64,000 nt of DNA from Hyphomicrobiales bacterium (GCA_017305635.1 JAFKKF010000006.1:248001-312000), one strand, 5' to 3'; positions 50,488 to 59,890 are shown, counted from the stretch's first letter. A program made the numbers and translations. The notes: generated by a model from the sequence alone, not told the origin.

Positions 50488-52814
50488 GCGGCCGGATGCC
50501 CGTCGGGACGCGGTGCCTTGCGAGCACGGTCGGCGCGCGGCTTCAGCCGGGCGAAGACCGCCTTGCTCCAATGGGCGCTGGTCGACTTGTAGTCGACCGG
50601 GCAATGGATCTCGATGAGCGGTCGCATCGCGTGGAGCTCGCGCACGAGGATGCCGCGGGTCGCTTCCTCGCCGTCCTTCTCGGCGACGACCTGGGCCATG
50701 GCGCGGGTCATGAGGCCGGGGCCGGTGGCGAGCCAGACGAAGTCCTTGTCGCCGCGGTTGAGGGCGGTGGCGGCGAGCGCCAGCGCCCGCAGGATCACCG
50801 GATGTCCGGGCACGGCGGCGAGGAAATTGTTGGCGATGCTGCCGTAGTTCTCCTGATAGGCGATGAAGTCGGCACCGTCGGCGAGCAGTGCGGCGAAGGG
50901 CGCCAGGCGGCGGTCGTCGGCATCGGCATAGAGGCCGCCCTCCTTCGCCAGCCAGGCGAGGCGGAAGAGGTCGGCACGCTGGGCCGGATGGCTGCCGCGG
51001 CGGAAGGCGCGGGCGACGTCGCGGTCGAAGTTGCGGCGCAGGAACGCTTCCGCCGTGCGCTCGTCGAAGAGGTGGTATTCGAAACCCTCCTCGCCGTTCC
51101 ACGAGGCCATCAGGCGGCGGATGTCGGCAGGCGGGTCACGACGATCCCAGAACTGCGCGACCCGGTGCGGGATCCCGGTCGCGATGCCGTTTCCGGTGCC
51201 GGCGAGGGCCCCGGAGCGCTGCAGGTCGAGGAGCAGCATGGTCGCCGCCGCGGTGCTGTCGGAATTGTCGCGGACGAGCACCTTCAGCGCGGGCAGGCGC
51301 TCCGCTTCGCCGAGACCCATCGCCTCCTTCAGGCGGACGAGAAGATCGGCGTCGAGGGCGAATTCATCGATCAGCTGGCCGGTATGGTGCTGGGAAGGGT
51401 TGAGCGACTGGCCGCTGGCGAGCGAGGCGGCGGCATTCAGCTGCATCGCCTGCTGCAGGTGGCTGCGCGCACCATCGACGTCGAGGGCGAGGAGCGACGC
51501 GCGTGCGGCCTCGGCATGCCAGGTGCCGTTGCGAGGCTCGAGATCGAGGGCACGGGCATAGGCGGTGACGGCAGTGGCATAGTCGCGCCGTCCCTCGGCG
51601 ATCAGGCCGCGGAAGAAGATCGCGTGGGCGGTGGCACCCAGTGCAGGCGAAAGGTTGTCGAGGATCTTCGCCGCGCCTTCGAAATCGCCGGCGAAGATGC
51701 GGTGGGACACGACCTCCGCCCAAAGCGATCCGTGGGTGGCGAGCGCGCCGATCCCGGCGATCATCTCGCCGGCGCCGGCATTGTCGCCGAGGGCGCGGAG
51801 CACGTGGATGCGCGAGGCGAGCGTCTCGGGCCGATCGCCGAAGCTGCGCGCCGCGTCGTCGAGGAATTCGATGGCGCGGGTCCGGTCGGGGATCATCGCC
51901 GCGGCGCGGGCGGCGAGAAGCAGCGCCTCGAGATTGCGCCGGTCGGCATCGGCGGCGCGGCGGGCATAGCGCATGGCGGCGGCAGGATCGTCCGACTTCA
52001 GCAACTGCTCGGCGCGGGCGAGCAGGGCGGAGACGTGACTCGGGTCGAGAGTAAGCGCCCGGTCGAGCAGCGCGCGCGACTTCTCCGGCCCGCCTGCCGT
52101 CCAGGCTTCGCCGGCGAGCGTCACCAGGCTGTTGACCATCTCGTTGCGGATGCCGGCATGGGACGGCTCCCGCGCCGCCGCCGCTTCGAAGGCGGCGAGC
52201 GCGCCGGCATGATCGCCGCGCCGGCGGGCGACGTGGCCCTTCTCGATGAAGATGCCGAGATCGTCGGGATGGGAGAGGGCGAGCTCGTCGAGCTTGGCCG
52301 AGGCATCGTCGGGGCGGCCGAGCAGGCGGAGGCTGCGCGCCACTTCGAGACCGATCCCGACATGGTCGGGGTGGTTGCGCCCGGCGGCCTCGAAGGCGGC
52401 GAGAGCGCCGGCATTGTCGCTGCGCCGGCGGGCAAGATGCCCGCGCTCGATCAGCGCCTCGGTACGGCGCGGGTCGGCGGTCAGCACCGAATCGAGTATG
52501 TCCGACGCCTCGGCGAGGCGGTTGAGACTCCGCAGCGTCGAGGCGATCTCGACCTTGGTGCCGAGATGGCCGGGCATGGCCGCGGCCGCCGTCGAGAAGG
52601 AGGCGAGGGCGCCGTCGAGATCGCCGCGCCGGCGCCGGCAGGCGCCGTGCTCCAGCCAGCCGGCATGGTCCGGCGGCTCCTCGGCGAGCACGGCCTTCAA
52701 CGCGGCTTCGGCCTCGTCGAGGCGGTTGTCGAGCCGGAGCTTCCTCGCCAGCGCCACGACGGACTCGGCATGACCGGGAGAGCGGCCGGTATTGGCTGCC
52801 TGGACTGTGCTCAT
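50484..52814 (-). CDS. TPR protein fused to GT32-like (OCH1-type) glycosyltransferase
   Basis: 776 residues; AAGGAG seven bases before ATG 52814 fixes the start against an open frame reaching 52991. Residues about 15-510 are tetratricopeptide repeats (ARKLRLDNRLDEAEAALKAV, GHLARRRSDNAGALAAFEAA, GHVARRRGDHAGALAAFEAA). The C-terminal domain (about 545-760) is a sugar transferase with a DXD motif: IPHRVAQFWDRRDPPADIRR, HPAQRADLFRLAWLAKEGGL and YADADDRRLAPF near residue 626. N-terminal TPRs attached to transferases are known in protein O-glycosylation, which fits the RTX setting but is not proof. It is followed by the propeller gene with overlap. Confidence 0.9.
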   Translation of the reverse strand: MSTVQAANTGRSPGHAESVVALARKLRLDNRLDEAEAALKAVLAEEPPDHAGWLEHGACRRRRGDLDGALASFSTAAAAMPGHLGTKVEIASTLRSLNRLAEASDILDSVLTADPRRTEALIERGHLARRRSDNAGALAAFEAAGRNHPDHVGIGLEVARSLRLLGRPDDASAKLDELALSHPDDLGIFIEKGHVARRRGDHAGALAAFEAAAAREPSHAGIRNEMVNSLVTLAGEAWTAGGPEKSRALLDRALTLDPSHVSALLARAEQLLKSDDPAAAMRYARRAADADRRNLEALLLAARAAAMIPDRTRAIEFLDDAARSFGDRPETLASRIHVLRALGDNAGAGEMIAGIGALATHGSLWAEVVSHRIFAGDFEGAAKILDNLSPALGATAHAIFFRGLIAEGRRDYATAVTAYARALDLEPRNGTWHAEAARASLLALDVDGARSHLQQAMQLNAAASLASGQSLNPSQHHTGQLIDEFALDADLLVRLKEAMGLGEAERLPALKVLVRDNSDSTAAATMLLLDLQRSGALAGTGNGIATGIPHRVAQFWDRRDPPADIRRLMASWNGEEGFEYHLFDERTAEAFLRRNFDRDVARAFRRGSHPAQRADLFRLAWLAKEGGLYADADDRRLAPFAALLADGADFIAYQENYGSIANNFLAAVPGHPVILRALALAATALNRGDKDFVWLATGPGLMTRAMAQVVAEKDGEEATRGILVRELHAMRPLIEIHCPVDYKSTSAHWSKAVFARLKPRADRARKAPRPDGHPAA

Positions 52815-52840
52815 GACTTGCTCCTTCTGCATCAACTCGT

Positions 52841-55057
52841 TCAGAAACCGGGCGGCACGTCGACCATCGCGGCGAGCCTGTCGGCGCGCGGCGCCATGTC
52901 GCGCGGCGGATCGGCCAGCGCCGTCCACGGCATGGCGTCGAGGGCGAGCAGCGGGCTGTAGCCGGGGTCGGCGGGCAGCGCCTCCGCCCAACGCGCCCGG
53001 AAGGCACGGAGCTCGCGCTCGAAGGCGCCGGAGCCGCGGAAAGCCGAAGCGCGGCGCGTATCGATCAGACGAGCATGGGGCGTGACGATGAGGCGTCCAC
53101 CTTTGCCGCGGAGCCGCAGGCAGAGGTCGGCATCGGCAAGGAAGTTCGGGAAACGCACCTCGTCCATGCCGCCGGCCCGAAGGCAGGCTTCGCGGCGATA
53201 GAGGATGCAGCCGGGCGCGAGCGCCGAGACCTCGTGGGCGACGGCGAGCGTGCCGGCATGGCCGGGATCGCGACCGGCCAGATCGGCAAAGGCGGGCGCG
53301 ACCGCGAAGTCCGGGCCGAGGACGGTGCCGGCATGGCGTACGAGTCCATCGCGACCGACGACCAGCGGCGCGACGGCGGCGACGTCGGCCGTGGCGGCAC
53401 GCGCGGCGAGCTCCGCCAGCCAGTCCTTGTCCTCGGCCTCCATGCCGTCGTCGATGATGCAGACGAGGCCGCTCGTCGCGGCGTCCAGGGCGGCGTTGAC
53501 GAGACGGGCGCGCGTGGCCTCGCCGCCGGTCGCGACGAGACGCGTACCCTCCGGCGCCGGTACATCGTCGCCAGCGGTGACGACGAACGCCCCGGCCTGG
53601 TTGTGTCCGATCGCGGGCCTGAGCGAGGCGAGGGTCGCGGCGGTCCGCGCGGAGATCGCCGGGGTGAGGACGGCGACGGTCACGTCGGCGTCGGTGCGCC
53701 GTCGCAGGTGGATGGCGGGGAAGAAAGGCGATGTGGCCGGCGCTACCGTCGCGTCGGGGAATGTATCGCGCGCGAGCGCCGCGAGGAGCGAGGCGGCGGC
53801 GGTGCGATCGAAGCGCGGCAGGATGGCGAGCGCGCCCGGCACGGCGAGAACCGCGCCGTCGTCGGTTGCTGCATGGAAGAGGGCATAGAGGTCGTCGGCG
53901 CCTTCGGCCACAGCGTGCCGCGCAGCATCGGGACGGAGGGCGAAGAGGTGGGCGCAGTAGCCCTGCTCGGAGAAGCGCTCGCGGTCGAAGGCCGGGAAGA
54001 TGAGAGGCCAGGTGCCGCCATCCGGCGCGATCACCTCGAGGTCGGAATAGACGACGGCGGCGTCCTCGCGCGAGAAGAGCGCGTCCGCAAGCCGCAACAG
54101 GGCGTCATCCCGCAGAACGCCGCCGGCAAGGGCGAAGACGATGACGCGGGCCCCGCTTGCGTCATCGTCCAGGAATGCGAGCGCCGTCCCGGCATCGAAG
54201 GCGGGACCGGGGCCGGGCGCCGGCAGGGCGGCGCAGATCCAGTCGGGATGGAGCTGGGTCTCGAGGCTCGCCAGCGTGACGTCCTCCGCGCCGGCGCCGA
54301 CGAGGATCACCGCGATCTCGCCGTCGAACGGTGGCGGCGGGTCGGGAGGATGGCGGGCGCGCCAGGGGGCGTAGTCGGCCATCGGGGCGGAGGCCGGGTT
54401 GCCGGCCATGAAGGCGAGCGGGCTGCCGATCAGCTCTTCGCCGGCCGCGTTGCGGGCGACGAGGCGATGCGGTCGATCGTCGGCGAAGCGTTCGGGCAGG
54501 TGGGTGTCGAAGGCGGGCACGGCCTCGCCGGGGTCGCCTGGCGGCTCGGGCCGCGTCCAGCCCTCGGTGCGGATCTCGGCGATGATCTCGCCGTCGACGG
54601 CAAGGCTGGCCCAGGCCTCGCCGTTCCGGGGCGCGACCCAGCCGGCGAAGCGCAGCCCGCCGAGCCAGCGCACCAGTCCGGGAAGATTGGATGCGAGGGG
54701 TTCGGCCGGGGTGTCGGCACAGAGCAGCGGCTCCCCGACCGCGAGGTCGAGATTGGCGACGCGCGCGCTGACCACGCTGCCGGGCTCGAGCGCATCGAGG
54801 GTGAAGCGGAAGGCGTGGCCATCGTCGCCGGCATTGGCGGCGGCACGTTCGGGATCGTAGTCGTCGGCGCGGGCCACGGCGGCGACGAAGCCGTCGACGA
54901 GCAGCTCTATCGCGAGCTTCCGCGAGGGGTCGCGGGGGTCGACGGCGTGGCCGCCGAAGGTGCGCTCGCCGAGGCGGACCAGGCGTCCGTCGATGACGGG
55001 TCGCGCGGCCGCGCGTCGCGTGGCGCGCAGCCGGGCGCCGTGGGTCACGTCATCCAT
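52841..55057 (-). CDS. Large glycosyltransferase (GT2-like) with N-terminal beta modules
   Basis: 738 residues from ATG 55057. The first 240 residues hold two beta modules: RTFGGHAVDPRDPSRKLAIE near residue 32 and RFAGWVAPRNGEAWASLAV near 136. A first GT-like region (about 245-440) has FDGEIAVILVGAGAEDVTLA and AAVVYSDLEVIAPDGG, but its acidic motif differs from usual GT2. A second GT2-like region (about 455-690) shows VTVAVLTPAISARTAATLAS, TSGLVCIIDDGMEAEDKDWL, GCILYRREACLRAGGMDEV and FLADADLCLRLRGKGGRL. Two catalytic units, or one active and one inactive, are possible. It overlaps the gene upstream by 13 bases. Confidence 0.82.
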   Translation of the reverse strand: MDDVTHGARLRATRRAAARPVIDGRLVRLGERTFGGHAVDPRDPSRKLAIELLVDGFVAAVARADDYDPERAAANAGDDGHAFRFTLDALEPGSVVSARVANLDLAVGEPLLCADTPAEPLASNLPGLVRWLGGLRFAGWVAPRNGEAWASLAVDGEIIAEIRTEGWTRPEPPGDPGEAVPAFDTHLPERFADDRPHRLVARNAAGEELIGSPLAFMAGNPASAPMADYAPWRARHPPDPPPPFDGEIAVILVGAGAEDVTLASLETQLHPDWICAALPAPGPGPAFDAGTALAFLDDDASGARVIVFALAGGVLRDDALLRLADALFSREDAAVVYSDLEVIAPDGGTWPLIFPAFDRERFSEQGYCAHLFALRPDAARHAVAEGADDLYALFHAATDDGAVLAVPGALAILPRFDRTAAASLLAALARDTFPDATVAPATSPFFPAIHLRRRTDADVTVAVLTPAISARTAATLASLRPAIGHNQAGAFVVTAGDDVPAPEGTRLVATGGEATRARLVNAALDAATSGLVCIIDDGMEAEDKDWLAELAARAATADVAAVAPLVVGRDGLVRHAGTVLGPDFAVAPAFADLAGRDPGHAGTLAVAHEVSALAPGCILYRREACLRAGGMDEVRFPNFLADADLCLRLRGKGGRLIVTPHARLIDTRRASAFRGSGAFERELRAFRARWAEALPADPGYSPLLALDAMPWTALADPPRDMAPRADRLAAMVDVPPGF

Positions 55058-57477
55058 CGGACGAGCGCCGCTGCGGCGTCCTCCGGGGAGGCGTCGGCAT
55101 CCAGTGCGAGGTCGGTGCGGCCGGTAGGGGCGCCGCGGCGTGACCAGTCGCGGAAAGCGAGGGGCAGGCCGCTGGCGCGCGCCGCCTCGTCGAGCGGATG
55201 GCCGAAGAGCGCCCGGCGGCGCTCGACGAAGAGGCGGCCGAGCCGGTAGTGGTCGGCGAGGGCGGCGAGCTCGCCCGGCTCAACCGCACCGGCGGCGACG
55301 ACATTGCCGTGGCGGGCGAGGCCGGGCACATCCGGCAGGTCGGCGAGGAGGACGAGCGAGGCGGCGGGCAGGGTGTCGCGGAGACGGATGGCGAGGGTGG
55401 CGACGAGGCTCCGCGCCGCCGCGTCCGGGACGGGGATGGCGATGCCGAGCCGGCGCGCGTCGCGCGATCCTCGGGGGCGACGGGAGCGCGCCGGCGCCCT
55501 GCCGGCGCGGAGGGTCAGCTTGCCGGCATGGCGGGCGGCGAGCGTCGCCTCGGCGAAGGCGAAGGCCTCCGGCGTCGGCGCGATGACGCTTGCGGCGCGG
55601 TCGAGGAGGGCGGTGCCCCGGACCGTGGCGAGGCCGCCGTCGGCGACGACGAGGTGGAGCGGATGGCCGAGGGTGGCGAGCCGGTCGGCGAGAGGGGCCG
55701 GCAGCACAAGCGGGTCGAAGATCTCGATCGTCGCGGGGACGAAAGCTGCGAGCGCCTCGACGAGGCTGGCGAGCCCGTCCGGCGAAACGACGTCGAAGGC
55801 GAGCGATTGGGGGAGGCCGCCATCGGCGCCGGCGAGGGTGGCGGTCCTGCCGGCGGTGATGGTGAGAAGGAGCGCCGGGGTCTCGCTGCCGGCGAGCTCG
55901 CCGGCGCGGCGCCGGGCGATGGCGGCGACGCTGCCGCTGCCGGTGACGATCAGGCTCCAGCGCTTCGTCGTGGCGGCGCGCAGTTCGATCGCGGCGCGCG
56001 CCGGGCGGAGCGGATCGGCATCGGCGAAGGCGGCGCATTCGGCGACGTAACTCGGATGGCTGGCGGCGAGGACGGCGAAGTTGCGAAGCGCCAGCGCCGC
56101 CTTCTCGGCGCCGAAGGAGCGCGAGCCGGCATGGCCGACGAAGATCGAGGTATCACAGACGGTGCGGAAGCCGTGGTGGCGGGCGCGGAGGCAGAGCTCC
56201 ACGTCCTCGAGATAGCCGCGATGGAACGCGGCGGAGAGGTGGCCGATGGCGTCGAGGCAGCGCCGGGTGAGGTAGAGGCAGAAGCCGGTGCCGCTCGGCA
56301 GGTCGACGAGGCGGCCGGCATTGACCTCCGCCGCGATCCGGTCGAGGGCGAGCGCCTCCTCGGGCGAGCCGAGCGGATCGGCGCGGCCGGGGACCGGGAA
56401 GCTGGTCATCTCGGCGTCGTTGGAGAGGGCGGTGACGATGCCGATGCCGTCATCGCTCCGCGCCGCTACGGCGAGGCGGTCGATGAAACCGGCCGGCGGG
56501 ATGGTGTCGGCATTGAGGAGGATCACGTCGCCGGACGGCGCGGCGGCGAGCGCGCGGTTGACCGCGGCGACGAAGCCGAGGTTCACCGGATTGGCGAGAA
56601 GCGTGATCGCGGGATGGGCGGCGAGCTTCCGGAGGTAGGGCGCCATGCGCGGATCGGGACCGGCATCGTCGACGACGATGGCGCGGTGGCGGCCGGCGTC
56701 GAGCTCGGCGGCGAGGCGGTCGAGGCAGGCGCGGGTGGCGTCGTAGTCGCCATAGACCGGGACGATCACGGTGACGCCATCGAAGGGCGGGGCGTCGGCG
56801 CGCGGCGCGGCCTCCGCGAGGCGGGCATTGGGCGGCGCGCCGACGGAGAGGCAGGTGACGCCGGCGACGGCGACCTGCACCGCCTGCGGTCCCTCGGCCT
56901 CCGGCCGGGCGATCTCGAAGGTCGCGGCGTTGCGCCCGGCGATCGCGAAGGGATGAAACGGGTCGGGCTCGACATAGGTGGTGATGGTGCTCATGTCGCC
57001 GGCGATGGAGACCGAGGCCGCCTCGTCCGCCGGCCAGGCGACCCAGCCGCGCACGGTCCTGTCGAAGACCTGGAGCGCGGCGAAATTGCGTTCGCCGGAT
57101 TCCTCGAGCGCCGCCATGGCGGAGAGAAGGGTCGCGAGGTCGCGGTCGCCGGAAAGGAGCATGCGCGCGGCTTGCAGGCGCGCGCTCCCCCGGCCCCAGG
57201 CGAGCATGCGGCGGTTGGCGGCGACATCACCGGGCGCGACGGCGAGCGCCTGCTCTATGTCGCCGAGCGCGAAGCGCCTGCGTCCGAGATGGAAATGGAT
57301 TTCGGCGCGCAGCACGAAGGAATGCGCTTCCGGCGCGGGCCGGATGCGGCAGCGGCGGTCGGCGAGGGCGAAGGCGGCCTCGGCGTCGCCTTCGGCGAGC
57401 GCGCGGGCGGCCAGCACTTCCAGGGCCTGGTGATGGGCCATGTGATCGGTGGCGGCGACGTCAGCCATGCCGCGCAT
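55045..57477 (-). CDS. TPR-GT2 glycosyltransferase with C-terminal GT4-like region
   Basis: 810 residues from ATG 57477 (GGAGGG eight bases upstream); open frame continues to 57957 but lies in the next gene. N-terminal helical repeats (about 10-110, ALAEGDAEAAFALADRRCR, RRFALGDIEQALAVAPGD) precede a beta module with RTVRGWVAWPADEAASVSIA near residue 140. GT2 (about 225-480): GVTVIVPVYGDYDATRACLD, NPVNLGFVAAVNRALAAA, GDVILLNADTIPPAGFIDRL, HRGYLEDVELCLRARHHGF. The last 310 residues have alternating strands and helices (RWSLIVTGSGSVAAIA, PLHLVVADGGLATV) that may be a GT4-like lobe. It should act on a surface glycan. Confidence 0.84.
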   Translation of the reverse strand: MRGMADVAATDHMAHHQALEVLAARALAEGDAEAAFALADRRCRIRPAPEAHSFVLRAEIHFHLGRRRFALGDIEQALAVAPGDVAANRRMLAWGRGSARLQAARMLLSGDRDLATLLSAMAALEESGERNFAALQVFDRTVRGWVAWPADEAASVSIAGDMSTITTYVEPDPFHPFAIAGRNAATFEIARPEAEGPQAVQVAVAGVTCLSVGAPPNARLAEAAPRADAPPFDGVTVIVPVYGDYDATRACLDRLAAELDAGRHRAIVVDDAGPDPRMAPYLRKLAAHPAITLLANPVNLGFVAAVNRALAAAPSGDVILLNADTIPPAGFIDRLAVAARSDDGIGIVTALSNDAEMTSFPVPGRADPLGSPEEALALDRIAAEVNAGRLVDLPSGTGFCLYLTRRCLDAIGHLSAAFHRGYLEDVELCLRARHHGFRTVCDTSIFVGHAGSRSFGAEKAALALRNFAVLAASHPSYVAECAAFADADPLRPARAAIELRAATTKRWSLIVTGSGSVAAIARRRAGELAGSETPALLLTITAGRTATLAGADGGLPQSLAFDVVSPDGLASLVEALAAFVPATIEIFDPLVLPAPLADRLATLGHPLHLVVADGGLATVRGTALLDRAASVIAPTPEAFAFAEATLAARHAGKLTLRAGRAPARSRRPRGSRDARRLGIAIPVPDAAARSLVATLAIRLRDTLPAASLVLLADLPDVPGLARHGNVVAAGAVEPGELAALADHYRLGRLFVERRRALFGHPLDEAARASGLPLAFRDWSRRGAPTGRTDLALDADASPEDAAAALVRWMT

Positions 57478-57512
57478 GAATCGTCCCTCCGACTGTTGCG
57501 ACAGATCCCGGC

Positions 57513-58388
57513 TCAGACGGCCGCGGCCTGCGCGCGCGAGCGGCCGCGGAAGACGCGTACCTGTCCCGGCCGGGTCCTGGTGGAGCGGGCGCTCGCCGGT
57601 TCGGCGACGTCGTCGCGGCGGGCGACGTCGATGCGCAGCCCGACCAGCGGCTCGCGCGAGGTCGGGCCGTTGGCGACGACGCGACGGCCGGTCAGGCGGG
57701 TGACCGGCGCGCCGAGGAACAGCGCCTCGACGACAAGCTCGTGACCGTCGGCTTCGGCTCCCGAGAGCTCGAGGACGATGCCGGTCACCGGAAGGGCACG
57801 CCCACGGGTGCCGACGAAGGAGCCGATGGGCGCCAGCCGGGTCGCGTCGGCGTTCCGGGAGCGCACGGCGTAGCGGAGATCGAGGCCGGCCGGCATGTCG
57901 GGCCAGTCGATGGCGAGGCCTTCGATGCGCGAGGGTGCGGAGGGTCCCGCCACCCATTCGTTGATCGCGGCGATGACATCGCCGATGCCTGCGACATGGG
58001 CGCGCAGGCGGATCGCGCCGCCGGCGAGCGGGCCCGCGTCGAGGTGGCCGTCGGCCGCGATGGTCGTCTCCGGCATCGCGCCCGGATTGAGCGCCTCGAC
58101 CTTCACCGTCGCGGCGGTCGAGCCGTCCATCCCGGTGGGCATGACCTCCACGAGGAGCTTGGCGGGACTGGCGGCGCGAACCGCAAGCGCCGTCCCGGGC
58201 TCGGAGAGGATCGCGTCGCGGGCATCCGGGTGAATGATGAGGGCGGTATCGGGTCCGCTCCGCTCCTCGAACGAGATGCGCACGGTCGGGGGGTGGCGGG
58301 TATCGTCCGAAGAGGCGTAGCGGACGAGGAACAGCCCGCGCTCGATGTCGACCGTCTTTCGCTTTGCTGCAGCCGCGCCCTGCCTCAT
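57513..58388 (-). CDS. Conserved-looking beta-rich protein, unknown function
   Basis: About 291 residues; ATG 58388 has GAGGG four bases upstream, and ATG 58403 adds five residues. No signal peptide, membrane helix or catalytic motif is seen. The sequence is rich in Val, Ala and Gly strands, with TVRISFEERSGPDTALIIHP, VEVMPTGMDGSTAATVKVEA and GIVLELSGAEADGHELVVEA. The C-terminus is Arg-rich. It is first in the minus-strand run with the two large glycosyltransferases, 35 bases before the TPR-GT2 gene. It may be a stand-alone accessory module or a glycan-binding partner. Confidence 0.6.
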   Translation of the reverse strand: MRQGAAAAKRKTVDIERGLFLVRYASSDDTRHPPTVRISFEERSGPDTALIIHPDARDAILSEPGTALAVRAASPAKLLVEVMPTGMDGSTAATVKVEALNPGAMPETTIAADGHLDAGPLAGGAIRLRAHVAGIGDVIAAINEWVAGPSAPSRIEGLAIDWPDMPAGLDLRYAVRSRNADATRLAPIGSFVGTRGRALPVTGIVLELSGAEADGHELVVEALFLGAPVTRLTGRRVVANGPTSREPLVGLRIDVARRDDVAEPASARSTRTRPGQVRVFRGRSRAQAAAV

Positions 58389-58625
58389 CTGACCCTCAAA
58401 CATTGATTAAACAATGGTCGGAAGATTTACCTATGTATATCTTCCAATGCTCTCTCGTTCATTTAGAGATCAAGTGTTAATGCGGTGCTATATGATTGTG
58501 GCGAATCGTTGTGTGACCGACGATAAGCTCCATGTCCGGTGAGATATTTTTAGGCTCCAACTGAATATAACTTGGGCTTATCTCAAATATATTCATGTCA
58601 CACGGGAAAAGTGGCGTAGATTTCG
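58389..58625. promoter_or_regulatory. AT-rich divergent promoter region with inverted repeats
   Basis: This is the most A/T-rich segment of the window. CATTG (58401-58405) and CAATG (58412-58416) are an inverted repeat with six-base spacing. GGAAGAT (58420-58426) and ATCTTCC (58439-58445) form another with a 12-base loop. GATATTTTTAGGC and CAAATATATTC lie nearer the plus-strand gene. It should carry promoters for both the minus-strand glycosyltransferase run and the GT4 gene. Confidence 0.5.
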
Positions 58626-59843
58626 ATGAAAATCCTCTTCGTGCACAACAGCTTTCCCGCGCAATTCCAGCCGCTGGCGCGGGCTCTCGCGGGGGATTCC
58701 GGGGTCGCCATGGCCGCCATCGGGGCGCCCAATGCACGGGCAATGAAGGGCGTGCGGCTCATCCGCTACCGCATGCCGGAAAGCGACGTATCGGGCACGC
58801 ATCCCTTCGCCCGGCGCTTCGACATGGAATGCCGGCGGGCGGAGCAGGTTCTCTATGCGCTCTCGACGCTGAAGACCTCCGGCTTCTCGCCGGACGTCAT
58901 CCTCGCCCATCCGGGCTGGGGCGAGACGCTGCCGCTCCGGACCGTGTTTCCGGACGCCCGCATCCTTCTCTATTGCGAGTTCTTCTACGGGGCCGAGGGG
59001 CGCGACATGGGCTTCGATCCCGAGTTCCCCGAGGGCGGCCTCGATGGCGGGATCGCGCTGCAGCTGAAGAACGCGACGACGCTGCTCGCGCTTTCCGACG
59101 CGGATCGCGGCGTCTCGCCGACGCCCTGGCAGCGCTCGACCTTCCCGCGCCATTTCCAGCGCATGATCGAGGTGGTGCACGAAGGCATCGACGTCGGCGA
59201 GGTGGCGCCGCGGCGGGAGGCCGGCTTCGCGCTGCCGGATGGCCGCGTGCTGAGGCCGGGCGACCCGGTGATCACCTTCGTCGCACGCAACCTCGAGCCG
59301 CTCCGCGGCTACCACGCCTTCATGCGGACGCTGCCCTCGATCCTCGAGCGGCTGCCCATGGCGCAGGTGCTCATCGTCGGCGGTCACGGCACCTCCTACG
59401 GCGTCAAGCCGCCGAACGGAAGGACGTGGAAGGCGATGTTCCTCGACGAGGTGGCCGGGCGCATCGACCTCTCCCGCGTCCATTTCACCGGCCGCCTGCC
59501 GCGCGACCGCTACCTGTCGGCGCTGCATGTCTCGGCGGCGCATGTCTACCTGACCTATCCCTTCGTCCTCTCCTGGTCGCTCATCGAGGCGATGGGCGCC
59601 GGCTGCGCCATCGTCGCCTCGGATACCGCGCCGCTCCATGACGTGATCGACGGATCGAACGGCATCCTCGTGCCGTTCTTCGACACGGAGGCGCTGGCGG
59701 ACCGGGTCGTCGACGTGGTGTCGAAGCCGCGGCGCCATGCCGAGATGCGGCGGCGGGCGCGGGAGCTGGTCGCCGACCGCTATGATGGGGCGCGCGTCTG
59801 CGTCCCGCAGATGCGTCGGCTGATCGAGGGGATGATGTGCTGA
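58626..59843 (+). CDS. Glycosyltransferase family 4
   Basis: 405-residue GT-B transferase. It opens MKILFVHNSFPAQFQPLARA and has DVILAHPGWGETLPLRTVFP and LLYCEFFYGAEGRDMGFDPE, features shared by a GT4 subgroup with an extra N-terminal domain. The C-lobe has VITFVARNLEPLRGYHAFMR near residue 220, VLIVGGHGTSYGVKPPNG, VHFTGRLPRDRYLSALHVSA and the donor motif LTYPFVLSWSLIEAMGAGCA near 310, then DTAPLHDVIDGSNGILVPFF. It is a single gene divergent from the minus-strand glycosyltransferase run and ends before the oxidoreductase operon. Confidence 0.93.
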   Translation: MKILFVHNSFPAQFQPLARALAGDSGVAMAAIGAPNARAMKGVRLIRYRMPESDVSGTHPFARRFDMECRRAEQVLYALSTLKTSGFSPDVILAHPGWGETLPLRTVFPDARILLYCEFFYGAEGRDMGFDPEFPEGGLDGGIALQLKNATTLLALSDADRGVSPTPWQRSTFPRHFQRMIEVVHEGIDVGEVAPRREAGFALPDGRVLRPGDPVITFVARNLEPLRGYHAFMRTLPSILERLPMAQVLIVGGHGTSYGVKPPNGRTWKAMFLDEVAGRIDLSRVHFTGRLPRDRYLSALHVSAAHVYLTYPFVLSWSLIEAMGAGCAIVASDTAPLHDVIDGSNGILVPFFDTEALADRVVDVVSKPRRHAEMRRRARELVADRYDGARVCVPQMRRLIEGMMC

Positions 59844-59890
59844 GGGTGCGCGCTGCGATGCGCCCCCTCCACAATGCTACGCATGGTCCC

